A stretch of 64,000 bases of DNA from Tetracladium setigerum (lineage: Eukaryota; Ascomycota; Leotiomycetes; Helotiales): contig PZJY01000006.1 in NCBI GenBank assembly GCA_031472005.1, forward strand, positions 248,001 through 312,000, written 5' to 3'. A program made the translations under genes and the position numbers. A model generated the notes under the pieces. The model did not search any database. It was not told the origin of the DNA and saw only the letters and a list, made by a program, of their open reading frames with translations. Below are positions 1 to 11,916 of this stretch, one piece after another. The first letter of the stretch is position 1. Every line of letters starts with the position of its first letter.

Positions 1-153
1 GTGATGGGAAATGCAAGTGATGTTCTTTCGTTGGTGCCCAAACCTCAACTTGAAGGTTTCCTCGAGTACGGCGGCAGTGCTTACGGCAATTCCACCCACT
101 ATCCCTCGGGGCTGGTCGATTCTTTCAATATTACTGAATGGGCAGAAGAATCG
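1..153 (+). CDS. 3' end of an unidentified gene (partial)
   Basis: Frame 1 is open from the first base to a TGA at 151-153, giving about 50 residues that end ...FNITEWAEES. The segment has protein-like composition (Gly/Ser/Tyr rich, two possible N-glycosylation sites NST and NIT), which would fit the tail of a secreted or membrane-lumenal protein, but no family is recognisable from so short a piece. The start and any upstream exons lie outside the window. It could also be a chance open frame, although codon choice and the smooth stop favour a real C-terminus. Confidence 0.5.
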
Positions 154-2031
154 TGAGCGAGAATTCAGATGCAAGCACAAGGATATCTGTGGCTGTTAAG
201 ATCCTTCTGGTGAAAAACCTGTGGAGTTCATTTCAAGGAGTATACATGGCATTAAGCCTTGCTTTATTTCTTTGGGTGGATAGAGATATAGCTATAGCTA
301 GTCACTCGTTCCTAGTATTAATTAATGCATGCATACTTAATTAAACTAGCACTATGAATTATCTTGATGAATTAATTATGTTCACAAAAGTAATACTGCT
401 TAGTTTATATTAAATTTAAGTGACATGCCAGGGCTTAGCTTTACTAATAAATGCATAGAGCGATTTGTATGTGTTAATTTCAACGCTGTATCCCCACTGA
501 CCCCAGATTTGAAACCTATAAATAGAATCGAGTTAAAGGCTAATCAGCTAATCTCTTAATTCGACAGTCTGCGGATATCCCTTCGCACCGACCGTCGAAC
601 TACGAATACATTACGTCGAGCTTCCTTCCATTCCATACGACATGAATGAGTGCAGAAACACTTCTTCTTGTCCACGTAGATATTAGTAAGTTCTTGAGGA
701 TAGCTCAAGAGCAAAAAACCATCAGGATCCAGAAAGCAACCATGCAGCACCGACCTCGCGAGAATGTGCTTGAATTTCCTTCCCCTCCTACCACGACGCC
801 CTTTTTTCCTACGAATCATTCTCGCGGAAAGAACGCTGTTGGGACAAGAAATTGTCATGGTTTTGAAGGAAGTATGAGAATACTCGATGCGGACACTTGA
901 ATACCGAGGGGGTCTTCTGCCGACTTTGGCTGGCTCACCTGCCATGATGAGTAGGCTCGAATCCGATAACGAAGTCGTATTCCTCCTTCCTAGAAGATTG
1001 CTTTCTCGAGGCCTATCTCTCGACACGCAAGCGTTCGCCTTTGAAACTAGCCCTCGTGAAATCAAATCACAATTAGGACGGGCACAGGCTAGCAGTGATG
1101 GAGCATGACATTCGAACATGGTACAGGCGCTAGAACTCAGCATACGGGAGAGGGAAAATAGGGTCAATTTTGAAGAGGTTCTCGAAGCACATGTCTCATC
1201 TGTTACAGAAACCATCGGTCAGAAAGTGACAAAAGTCATACTTAATAGAGGGAGAGCTTCGAGGAAATTGTCATGTTATCTGGGATTCCCACCTAGTGCT
1301 CTCGATATCTCTACCGGCCAATCACCACTTCATTATTCTTCACATTATCAATCTCACAAATATGTCTCATCTCATCTAATCGCTTAACCCCGCCATCAAT
1401 CAATCCACCGCCTGTCAACGTTATTAATCTACGGCGTTGGCTCCGCCGCAATCCTCGTCCCCTTCCAAGTCACCGGGGCTTCTTGACAACTCGCCGAATG
1501 TGAAAGCTCAAAGTCGATCATAATGCATCTTAAATCTTTCAACCTCTATAATATCATCATAACCCACCATTCACGTCGTCGTTTCGTCCGTTTCGTCACT
1601 CGATTCTCTCGATTCACTTTCACTCACCTAGGGCCCTTAGCAGAACAATAATACTCCTTACATTCACTATACAATACAATGCAATTCTATAGGAAAAAAG
1701 GAAAAAAAAGGGAAGAGAATAGAAAAGAAGGACACTAGTCAACTCGATCGGAAAGACAATAAATAGCTGAATAGCCAAGTGAGAAAAGAATAGGCGGCTT
1801 CAAAGCGCAATTTGCAGATACGAGTAATGTGGATCATATTCAATAAATACCAGTTTGGCAAGTCCAGAAAATATATCCTAGTCAAATATGCAACCAAGGA
1901 GACTTCTTATTGCTACCTTCTAATTTTATTTTTCATTGTAAATGTCATCGAGATTTTCGTAAAGCATAATGTCTAATTTTCCCCCTTTCCCCAGTATCGA
2001 GTACCGACCGAATCACCAAAACCAAGGAAAC
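154..2031. other. Intergenic region, 1.9 kb
   Basis: Downstream of the partial gene and downstream (3') of spermidine synthase. It is AT-rich at 240-540 and purine-rich around 1680-1740. A 219-codon open frame on the minus strand (556-1215) is listed separately as doubtful. Nothing else was recognised. Confidence 0.5.
556..1215 (-). CDS. Doubtful 219-codon open reading frame
   Basis: A continuous minus-strand frame of 660 nt with an ATG at its 5' end. The product is Ser/Arg/Cys-rich with a basic run (RRKKGRRGRRGRKFKH) in the middle and no domain I recognise. There is no family similarity, and the plus strand of the same stretch is also fairly open (646-900, 887-1108, 1118-1387), so chance is a real possibility. 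A relic of an older gene or a small lineage-specific gene are the alternatives. I do not assign a function. Confidence 0.2.
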   Translation of the reverse strand: MVSVTDETCASRTSSKLTLFSLSRMLSSSACTMFECHAPSLLACARPNCDLISRGLVSKANACVSRDRPRESNLLGRRNTTSLSDSSLLIMAGEPAKVGRRPPRYSSVRIEYSHTSFKTMTISCPNSVLSARMIRRKKGRRGRRGRKFKHILARSVLHGCFLDPDGFLLLSYPQELTNIYVDKKKCFCTHSCRMEWKEARRNVFVVRRSVRRDIRRLSN

Positions 2032-3440
2032 TTAAGCCAAAGCCTTTCGGGCGAAGTTTGGCAGGACAAAGGATGCCTTGTGGATCTCCTTGTTGTAGTA
2101 TCGGTTGAGGGTCTCGTCCTCCTCAGCGGACCACGAACGGAGTGGGTTCTTGAGATCACGGTTGGCGTCCTTGCAGCAGACCATGAAGCCGATTTGACCA
2201 CTTGGGTAGGTTGGGATGGTGGTGTAGGCGTATTCGACATTTGGGAAGACCTCCTTGCAGTCCTTCTTCAACTTGGTGATGAGTGGAAGGTGGAGCCATT
2301 GGTTCTCAGCTGGGTAAATAATTAGTATGAAATGTAAAGTAGTTCGCAGGAAGGAGAGCAATGGTAGATTTCAGGGCAGCGAGTATCAAAGAAAGAAGAA
2401 ATGAAGAACTGGAAAGCAGAAATCCCAATAAATACAAAAGAGGAGCTCAAACAAAACATAATTCTCCAATCATCGCGTTCGACATAGGAAACGTACAACC
2501 TTGTGTGGTAATGACTCCGCCCTCCTTGAGAGCACCGAACAAAAGTTCGAAGTATGGCTTTTGGAACAAGCTTTCGGCTGGTCCCTCTGGATCAGAAGAG
2601 TCGGTGATGATGACATCAAATTCGTTCTTGTAGTCGTCAAGGAACTTGAATCCATCTCCAACGTGAACCTTGGTCTTTGGGTGGTCGAATCCAACAGCCA
2701 TTCCTGGAAGGTGGATCTTGGAGAGACGAATGACGGCCTGGGAAGATTAGCTTATCTGTGTGAAATTGAGCCGAGAAGATGCAATGATTCCTACCTCATC
2801 AATGTCGCAGAGAATGGCCTCCTCGACACACTCGTGCTTGACAACCTCTCTCAAAACACCTCCATCACCACCTCCGATGACCAAAACCTTCTTTGGGTTG
2901 GGTGAGAGTTCATGGCCAAGTGGGTGATCATCTCTTGGTATGCAAACTCATCTCTCTCGGTGGCCTGGATGACATTGTCCAAGACCAAAACGGTTCCATA
3001 ATCGGTGGATTTGAAGATGAGAACATCTTGATATTGACTCTTCTCGTGGTGGATGATCTTCTCTACCTTGAGGGTCATGGCCTGGCCAGGCCACATGTTG
3101 GAGATCTCGCGGAACCAGCCATCTACGGTAAGCAAGAGTTGTGTTAGCGAGGGGATCTATTTTAAGGTTTGTTGTTGATGGCGGGTTGGCAAAAGTGAAG
3201 ATAATCTCGGATAATGATGCAAAGACGGCAAGGGCAAAGCGATAGTGAGACCTGTCTCGTAAGATGTTCCAAAATTTGTAGGCGAGAAGGTTGAAGTGTA
3301 GATTTTGCATTTGGCAAATTGATAGAAGAGGTAGTTCTTGCGAGGGTGGCAGATCCGAGAAGGTGGTGGTGAGTGATGGAGGAGGAGAGGAGAGAATTGT
3401 TCAACTTACCCTGGATGGTGGGGTGAGTGATTTCGGACAT
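2032..3440 (-). CDS. SPE3: Spermidine synthase
   Basis: Transfers an aminopropyl group from decarboxylated S-adenosylmethionine to putrescine to make spermidine, the precursor of hypusine in eIF5A. Four exons: 3410-3440, 2795-3122, 2500-2737, 2032-2309, all with GT-AG borders; first intron 287 nt. The protein (291 aa after correction, the family length) shows the N-terminal DGWFREISNMWPGQAMTLKV segment, YGTVLVLDNVIQATERDEF, the SAM-site GGGDGG, and the catalytic-site region DSSDPEGPAESLF. One base is missing at the CCC run 2900-2902 (plus-strand GGG): inserting C turns an off-frame stretch into HPNPKKVLVIGGGDGG, the expected family sequence. No intron can explain the shift because no GT lies nearby. 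I read this as a sequence error, not a pseudogene. It diverges from the G-alpha gene. Confidence 0.93.
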
Positions 3441-6243
3441 GGTGGAGGAAGGGCGGTAAAAGGGTGGATGATGGATTGGTCTGAAGGGTGATGTTCGTAG
3501 AAGAAAGCTTCGAAATGAAGCTATTCGGAGTATTTTGAGAGGAGGAGGTAGTTTGGTGGTTTTGGAGATGTGATAAGGGAGGATGGAGGGGTCGTTTGTG
3601 TTTGTTTTTGCAAGTGACGCTTGAGGGATAAACTTTTTCGTCTTGGCACACATTCTGCCACCCCTCTACCCGCTGCAGAATGCCTAATCCGGTCACCGTC
3701 TAAGCGGGGGACACCCAGCCAATCAGAACTATCAATGGCAGTATGCTTACCTAAGCATATTTTTCATTCAACTTGAGCTGGTCAGTCTCTCTCTCCCCCG
3801 ACCCACCCACCTCGTATGAGAGGAAGCCTTGAAGTCTTCCATGTTTGTGCATCCCTCCTACTCGCGTGTTCTTCATCAGTCTGACTGCATCCCATCACAA
3901 ACTCGCTTGCTCTGTCTCCAATTTCTGCTCGAAGTATATCTTCATCATCATTCTTCTCCTTCCTTCAACGAGCTTAACAGCCACCTGCAAAGCTGCAAAC
4001 AAACCCCTATTCTTCTGCTGCTGCTCATCATCATCAAACTACTGCAACCATAATCCCACTGACTGCCGACCATTCTCTCCCTCCCGGAGTGGACATCCAT
4101 CCCATCCTCTCCCGGGATGTACTTTGAAGTACCCATCTTCCCGTGTCCCCTACCTAGCTTGTTTGGGTTCTGGCGCGTGGTTGTGGATGTCTCATGTCTC
4201 GCCCAGCTGCAAGACTTCCATGAGCCGTTGTCCTCCACTCCTGAGTACTACGGAGTAAGTAGTATTATCATTGGACGAAAGCCTTCAACCTCCCGGATCA
4301 TGGCCGCCGCCACGCCACGTTTTGTGAACCCCTGAACAGTGGTGATATGTATCAAGCCCCGTCTGACAGAAGGAAGTGGACCTCGACTACCTACGGTACA
4401 CCACTACACTACCTGCTCACGCTACAGTACTGTACTCCTCCATACATGTACTATCACAAGGAGTAGCAGAAGCGATTACTCTCTCGAGTCGAGCTCGTTG
4501 TCATGACATAAGAGGAGGCGCTTCGTTCGACTCGAGATCAGCCCATGGGCGAAATGAACCGACCATCAATTTCCCACGTACCCGTCAGGCAAACGGCGCC
4601 AGCTTCAGAACCTTCCTGGCCCTCCTCGATGGATGACCTCCTCTCCACTCCAGTCTTCAACTCGCTTACCAAGATCACGGTAATTGTGACAAAAGGACTT
4701 CGCTTCGCTTCGAACGAGCAGAACGAAGTACGTGGAAGCTGCGGATGTGGAAAGTCAATTTCTATCGCCCGAATGCTGCGTGTGGGATTCGTAATTAATG
4801 CCACGAAGTAGTCAGTGGCGGGGAGTTATCAGATTGCCTGAACACTTCAAGAGAACGTTTTGTCGGTTGCGGCGTTGGGGGTTCAGTTGCCACGGGATGA
4901 GATCTTGCCCACGACTCATTGACTCGTTGACTCGTTGACAACGGTACGGTACGCACGCGACATCTTGAGATCCTATGCAGTGGTGACACAACAGGATCCC
5001 CGATTCCGAGGTCCAGTCAAGTCTTTGTTGGCCCGCCCAGCAAGGGATGCATTATTGGGAAAAAAGAAAAGTGATGAAGTCGAAGGCGACCGACCTCCCG
5101 ATGGATGTTGCACAAACAAGGAAAACAGCCGCAGCAGCAGCGGTATAAAAAAAATCATATGATAGTATCGACACGGGCAGCTCTAATTACTGTATTTACC
5201 GAGGGACCCAATATGTACAAACGACTGTCGATCTCCGATAGCCAAACCCAAAATCAAACCCAAATGCAAAGCAAAGAACATTGACCCAAACAATTGATAC
5301 TTCGATTCAACTTATCTGCAACACAAAGGCTGCAGAGTTAGTGCATTGCATTGCATCAGGTGTCAGAGTACGAAGGAAGCATGGCGGCAGCTCGGCTGTA
5401 CGATGGTGGTCCTCAATGGAAGATTCCGCAAGGCCTTTAGAGTCTGGACCATCAACATAAGATCTTTTGCAGTACTGTACTTGTATTGTTTGTACGCATG
5501 ATAAGACATCTGTTGGTGGAAGGCAATCATCTGATGGAAAGGAGTTGGAAATCCTATCCTTTTTTTATAGAATCAGAGCAGTTGAAGGTCTCTGTGCTGT
5601 TGCTAGCCGAGAGATAGATAAACATCACAGAACAACCAAGAACAACAACAACACACCTACCTACATCTTTTCTCCACGAACCATCCCTTTGACCATTGGA
5701 CATTTAAGAATGAAATGTTTCCATCCTTGAAATAATAGCCTTCTGAAACTTTAGAACTTGGGTTGTTCCTTCTGAAACTCTGTCTCTAGCTACCCCTTAA
5801 TGCCGGCTCTGGCGTGCTGCTGACGAGATCAACACTCCCCCATCCGCAATCCGCAAACCTTCAACGTCATTTGATGGCTTGCAAAGTCAAGCATTTCTGA
5901 ACTTGCCCCTTTTTATACTGCCTTTTGCCATCCTCCAATACCCCGTACCATACTTCATCCTCCGTAGCAGCCGAGCTTGCGCATCTCCCCCTGTAAGCCA
6001 ATTTCTAGCGACAAACCTTCCAACCCCCCCGTCTCTTCCCACCCCGAAAAAAAACAAAAAGTCCCACTAGAGAACGGACCAAGACTCTCAGTCTAGCAAG
6101 CACTCATCCATTGTCTCCGGCATTCCTACGACACCTGCTTCACTTCATATTCACTCCCTCACTACTCCTTCGCACACTTTGGTCTGTCTGCAGGATCAAA
6201 CTCTCACGACATTTCTATCCATTCCACCGCGACTCAATTCAAG
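3441..6243. other. Long divergent spacer between SPE3 and the G-alpha gene
   Basis: 2.8 kb with no convincing gene. It must hold both promoters. The part next to the G-alpha ATG (about 5880-6243) is a C/T-rich leader typical of fungal 5' UTRs. Short open frames occur on both strands (for example 3829-4053, 4538-4811) but none has domain-like sequence or plausible introns. The A-run at 5149-5156 and C/T tracts are ordinary promoter composition. Confidence 0.5.
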
Positions 6244-7637
6244 ATGTGTTTCGGGGCAGGGAAGATGCTGAGGGCAAGCGAAGCAAGGAGATCGATCAGG
6301 TTATCCATCGGGATGAGAAAACAATGGCCCGGCAGGTCAAGCTGCTGTTATTGGGTACGTCGTCCACCAACACCACCACCACTACCAATCCTCCGCCCAC
6401 AACACCAACAATGACGAAGTTCGCGAACGAGTGCGCTCGGCAGAGACCGATCCTGGTGGCGCGAGTGGTGAACAAGTAATGCTAACTTCAATTCCCAACT
6501 GCAGGCGCTGGCGAGAGTGGAAAGTCGACGATTCTGAAGCAGATGCGCCTGATTTACACCAAAGATGGTTTCACCAAAAACGAAAAGGAGGAATGGCGGG
6601 TGATCATCTTCAACAACATTCTGGACAGTCTGCGCATGACGATAGATGCCATGGAGGAGTTCGGCATCGACTTTTCAGATGAGAACACCACGGTTCGTAA
6701 TTCCCTTTCTTCTCAAGTGGCGGCATTGTCGGAGTCGCGCAATTGCTAACTTGTGGTCAATCCAGGCCCACCTTCCCATTATCATGCAAGAGAAAGATCT
6801 ACGACCGTTCGAAGCCATCCCAATTGAATACCTACACGCATTCAAGGATCTATGGAGGGACCCAGGTATCCAGAAGGCTGTGGAGCGAGGAAACGAGTTT
6901 GCGCTGCACGATAATTTGGCATAGTAGGTGTTCTGTGATGGTTGAGCTTAGGGTGATATATTGACCTTATCTGCAGTTTCTTCGATGATCTCGACAGACT
7001 GTTCAGCAAGGAGTTTGTTCCTACAGACCAAGATGTTTTGCGAGCAAGGCTTCGTACGACCGGTATCACCGAAACACATTTCGACCTCGGTCCACTTCAA
7101 TACCGAATGTTTGATGTGGGAGGACAGAGATCAGAACGGAAGAAGTGGATTCATTGCTTCGAGAATGTTAATGCCCTTATGTTCTTAGTGGCGATTAGTG
7201 GTTACGATCAATGTCTAGCAGAAGACAAGGATGGAGTTCGTACCCCTATTCCAAGCCTCTGCCCGCTCACCATGCTAACACACACATCCCAGAACCAAAT
7301 GCAAGAGGCCCTCATGCTCTGGGAATCCATCGCCAACTCGCACTGGTTCAAGAACTCAGCTCTCATCCTCTTCCTCAACAAAATGGACCTCTTCAAGACC
7401 AAAGTAACCACCTCCCCCATCACCAAACACGGCTTCGCCGACTTCCGCGGCAACACCAACTCCTGGCAGGAGACCAGCAAATATTTCGGCGATAAATTCG
7501 TCGCCCTCAACCGCTCACAGACACGAGAGGTCTACAGCCATTTCACCAATGCGACAGACACCGATTTGTTGAAGGTCACGATGGAGAGCGTGCAAGACAT
7601 GATCATCCAACGCAACTTGCAAAAGCTGATATTGTGA
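6244..7637 (+). CDS. gna-2: Heterotrimeric G-protein alpha subunit, group II (GNA-2/BCG2 type)
   Basis: GTP-binding switch coupling membrane receptors to cAMP/MAPK signalling at the plasma membrane. Exons 6244-6354, 6505-6692, 6766-6923, 6977-7235, 7293-7637; total 353 aa, exactly the family size. Visible motifs: P-loop GAGESGKST (residues 38-46), switch II DVGGQRSERKKWIHCF, base-specificity NKMD, and a TNATDT loop in place of TCAT. The start MCFG, with Cys2 but no Gly2, is what I recall for GNA-2-like subunits and implies palmitoylation without myristoylation. The C-terminus is NLQKLIL, lacking the pertussis-toxin Cys of group I. The ATG is out of frame with the P-loop because one G is missing in the run 6253-6256; one added G gives MCFGGREDAEGKRSK. 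Alternative: a start at the in-frame ATG 6324, which would lose the lipidated N-terminus and is less likely. Confidence 0.93.
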
Positions 7638-9266
7638 GCATGTCCCAGACTTGTACAAAAAAAAAACCTTATAAATTCCGATTCTTTTCACAAAGATGAC
7701 GGATGGCCCCTCTATATGAACACGAGCACATTCTGATGATTGCTGCGCAAAGGATTTGATTTTGAGAAAGAAGTATCCAAGACTGATTTTGCCCGAAAAG
7801 CGATTGAGAGATTTTTGGGGGAGTTAGGATGACCATGTTTTGCAACTCACGACGACAAATACTTTTTTCACGGATGTTCCTGGGCCATTGCGATTATTAG
7901 CAGGACACCCACTCGCCCACCTACTCACACACACACACTTACACACATCACCATCCATCCATCCAGCACCTCTCCTGACACTTATTACGGCCTCCTTTTT
8001 TTTGCAATGCGATACGATACCAACTTCTTTCGCGCCTTTTTTTTCGCGGTCAACTACCTATTCACATTTGCACACCACTGGCTACTACACAACTCCACGA
8101 GCGACCCAAACTCCCTTTTTGCGGCAAACGTTTGTTTTTTACCTATTTTCTTGCAAATAATTCCTTGTGGTCGAAAACAATTTACGCTGTTCTTCTGTCT
8201 TTTTTCTTTTGCGCTCAGCTAGAAGAAATTTAATCGGGCATGCTTGCTTCACTCAAATTACGCGCCACAACGAACGATACAACAATTAGAGACGGTCGGT
8301 CGGTCAGGTCATCTTGCCCAACTTCCTTTTTTTCGCCAACTTCGCACTTTTTTCAACGGAAATACTTCTTCTCTCCACCTATTATTCAGACAAAATCTCC
8401 ACCTCTTTTCGGCTACCTACCTTCACAAGATGAAACCCCCTCTCTCCCTTGATTAACGGATCGTTTCTGCTTGGTTTCGGGACGCCAAAAACCCCACGGC
8501 TCCTTTGATGTGGATACTCGAGTTATTCGTGTTTTTGCTTGGATGGATTCATCTGGATCATCTGGATCATTCGTCACAATGGATATTGAGGGATATTGGG
8601 TGGATGGAAATTGGACTGGAATTGAATGGAGTTGGAAAATCAGCTGCGGTATGAATTTTAAGGAAATGGAATGGGTGGATGGAGAGGGGATGTAGAATAG
8701 ATATGAAAAATACCAAAAATCAAAACTAATGAAGAAATGGAATATAAGAAAAACACTAGATTTATTTCTCATTCATGTTGTTGAATAGGGTTTTTTTTGG
8801 GAAGTTGATGGTGGTTTTTACGAAATGCACCGTCGACTGTATTTTCTTAATGCTAATGCTACTTATAAAAGAGATGTCTCTCTCTATTGGTACTTGTTGT
8901 ATGCCACCCACATCTGACTGAGATACGCTCCTCTTCATTCAGCCCAGAGGAAGCAGACCATTTGTTACCTAGGTAGGTAAGATCTTAACTTGCTTAATTG
9001 GGTCTTTTTTTTGGTATCAATCATCTATCTATCCTCCCCCAATTTTCATCAGCTGCACTGCTTACTGCTTACTGCTAAACTCCTCAATACCAGCAAATTC
9101 AGCGAATGAAAACTTTACTCCGCCCTTCCATCCAATTTATTTCAACGCACAATTTTTGTTCCCAAACTCCCGAACTTGCAATTCGCAACTTGCAGCTTCA
9201 ATCAACCCCCAACTCTCAACTCGCAAAACCCCAGACGTCAAAATTTCCACTCAAATCCACTCAAAT
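7638..9266. other. Intergenic region between convergent genes
   Basis: 1.6 kb of 3' flanks for the G-alpha gene (plus) and SET gene A (minus). It has A/T runs, a CA-rich stretch near 7927-7945 and T-rich blocks at 7999-8045. A short direct repeat of GGATCATCT occurs near 8552-8570. No gene seen. Confidence 0.5.
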
Positions 9267-11435
9267 TCACTCCTCCAAAACTGCAGCATCAACCCTCAAC
9301 CCCATCTTCCTCCTCATCTCCACGACCGTCTGACGAATAGCCACCAAGCCTGCCTCGTAATCATCCTCTGGCACATCTCCAACCTTGACGCCTGCTTCTA
9401 GTTTATCGGCCACTATTCCGACAAATTTAGCATCTATTTTCCGGAGGAATAGGAGTTGGTTTTCAGTCTTGTTTTTTATAACAAAGTAAAAGGGGAAGAG
9501 AAAGGGAATTTGAATGAAGAGAAAGGAAAGAAAAAGGCAAAACTCACAAGTCTTCTGCATACTCGCCAACCTCGCCAAACTCTCCTCCCTCTTCTCCCTC
9601 ACAAACAACTCCACCGCCCCCCTCCCAACACGATACCTATCCCTCCTCTTCAAAAATCCACTCCAATACCCCATACACCTCTCCACAATCGCATTCCTCC
9701 CCTCGTCGCTCAAATCCCCATCCATAGTCACATCCCTTACCTCCGTCATCATCAACACCTCCAAATCCTTCTCAAAAGCATCAACCCCCGCAAACCACGT
9801 CTCAAATCGCGATTGCGCTATCAAATCACTGTTCATGAGCACATTGATAGCAGCAGGGAAGTGAGGCGGTCGCAATGGGTGCAGAGCGGTAGTAGGGAGG
9901 TTAATAAGCGAAATATCAAGCTTATGATCGTAATCCGTCGAAAACCTCTCCTTTTCAACCACCACGCCTCCCAAGCACGCTCTACACGAACAATTGAATC
10001 CCCAGCGCGTCCGCAACCAGCTTCGCCGCTCCTTGACGCTGCCCGTGACGAGTCGCTCGAGGTCGTAACAGACGGTTAACTCGTCGCCTTTGCGGATTTT
10101 GCTGATGGCGCGGAGGAGGACGGTGCCGTCGGGGAGGAAGATGCGTTGTGTGTTGGGGGTGCAGGAGTGGTTGAGGAGAGAGGTGTATTGATAGATGCAG
10201 AGGTTTGTGTGCGTGAGGAGGATTTCGGAGGTTCGTGGGCAGCGGGGAGGAGGGAGAGGTCGATACAGGTTGAGCAGGGAGTGGTGGCGATGGAGGATTG
10301 GTTGATTACTCTTAGGATCGAGGGTTCGGTGCAGTGCGGTGGGGTTTGGGGAGGGCGTTGTGAGTGTAGGAGTATGTGGGTGGGTTTTTGGGGCGCAGAG
10401 ACAGCGGGTCGGGAGGGAGAGGATGTGGTGTTGTTTGGTGGGTGTGAGCTATTTAAGGGGGTGTTAGTTTGTTCGGTCTTTTTTGGAGGAATGAGAAATG
10501 GGAATTCTGAGAATGGCGTGGGGAGAGGGAGAAAGGGAAAGGGGGACATACGCTTTTGAATCCGGCGACAAGTGCGAATCTGTTGTGTCCTCTTAACAGA
10601 GGTGTTTCCTGCAAGATTATGCACTGAGCAGCAATGTCGTGGGTGAGGAACAATCCATGTCCCTTTCCAGAAGATGGAGAGATGGTGAATGGGGTGGAAG
10701 GGATTGTACTTGGGCGGGGAGTTGGTGCAGGCTTTGGCGTAGAAGAGGTGGTTTGGAGAAATGTAAGGTTGAGTTCTAGATCATAAGGTATATCTCATCA
10801 GAACTTCGTTCCATCCATGTCAACAGATCCAGAGGCCACATCTTGTAACAAACGAAGGAGTAATACATACGAACAGCAACAGGAATCAAACCCATTCGAA
10901 TACCCAATCTATCAACCAAATCCCTCAAATTCCCATCCTCGCCACACTTCTTCAATTTCTCTTCGGCTTCTGCACCGGAGAGGCCCATCTTCTTGATGTC
11001 GTCCTCGAGAACCAGCAAGGCCTCCTTGGTGATAACCTCACGAAGAGTTTTGTTGGCTGCAGCTCTTTTCTTTTTGCGTTTATTGGCTAGAGCGCGAGCT
11101 GCTGCTGCTGCTGTCTCCTCTTCGGTATTTGGGCCTGGTGCTGCTGCTTCTGAGACTGGTGTTGGGCTCATGATGTTGGGTGGAGGAGTTGGAAGAGTGG
11201 ATCGGTTGACAGAAGCTGTTGTAGAGGTAGATCCAAGGTTCTCATCATTGTTGATAAGAGATCGACCTGGGAGAGAGTGTGAGGTCGCGATGGTCATATT
11301 ACTTTTGTCCTTCTTCGCAGCCTCGTCGAGAGCAAGGCGAGCCATTTCATCAGAGGGAGAGACTAGCTTTGGAGGCTTGGATTTGATCTTGTCTCTGTTG
11401 TCTGGGACTCTAGGAATTCTCTTCTTAGGTGCCAT
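9267..11435 (-). CDS. SET-domain protein A (SMYD/SET5-like)
   Basis: Putative lysine methyltransferase; substrate unknown. Exons 10871-11435, 10552-10775, 9548-10448, 9267-9433, all GT-AG and phase-consistent, 618 aa. An N-terminal 190-residue low-complexity part carries a basic helix (ALANKRKKKRAAANK). The SET domain begins at GKGHGLFLTHDI, continues through LLNHSCTPN (the NHxC pseudoknot motif) and GDELTVCYDL, and ends with a post-SET Cys cluster (FNCSCRACL). A helical C-terminal region of about 200 residues follows. No MYND finger is evident between the two SET halves. This is the most diverged of three adjacent SET genes on the same strand and the only one with NHSC rather than NHAC. It is the only one of the three that needs no frame correction. 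Confidence 0.85.
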
Positions 11436-11916
11436 GGTTGATTATGTTGTATTATTTTGTCGTTGGTGTTGTGTGTCGTGATTGAGGCTTGAAGTTCAAC
11501 TCGAGAAGTCGTGTTTATTTACATCTAGCGAGGCTTGGCGCCGCCTCCTGAGTTTAACCGAATCTCCTAGAAAAAGTGCGCGTTCAATAAGTGAAAAGAA
11601 TCTCCGCGAAAGAGATCTCGAATTTTATCGAAACATAGAATCTAGATATATCTGAGGAGTCTTGTGGTAATGTCAGCGAGGCAAATTTATCAGGTGCATG
11701 GGATTTGAGGAAAGGGAATATTGTTCGCAGTGACTGCGATTCGTTCTGCCAAGTTTATCACTGTTGCTTGGAAGCCATAGCAATTTGATAATTCTTTTAT
11801 TCATCTTGAAATAGATGCATTTCTCTCGCCAGGTGGAATCTCTCCTTCCGCTCAATTGAAAACGCCCTGATTCTGATTATAGTCCTCCACTACAAGCATT
11901 CACGCAAGCTTGGATC
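11436..11916. other. Spacer between SET genes A and B
   Basis: 480 nt. It contains the promoter and leader of SET gene A and the 3' flank of gene B. No gene or repeat seen. Confidence 0.5.

Noticed and set aside
9456..10079. 207-codon plus-strand frame
   Set aside because: Antisense to the SET gene A coding exon; composition is low-complexity Pro/His/Leu and the minus strand has the SET motifs.
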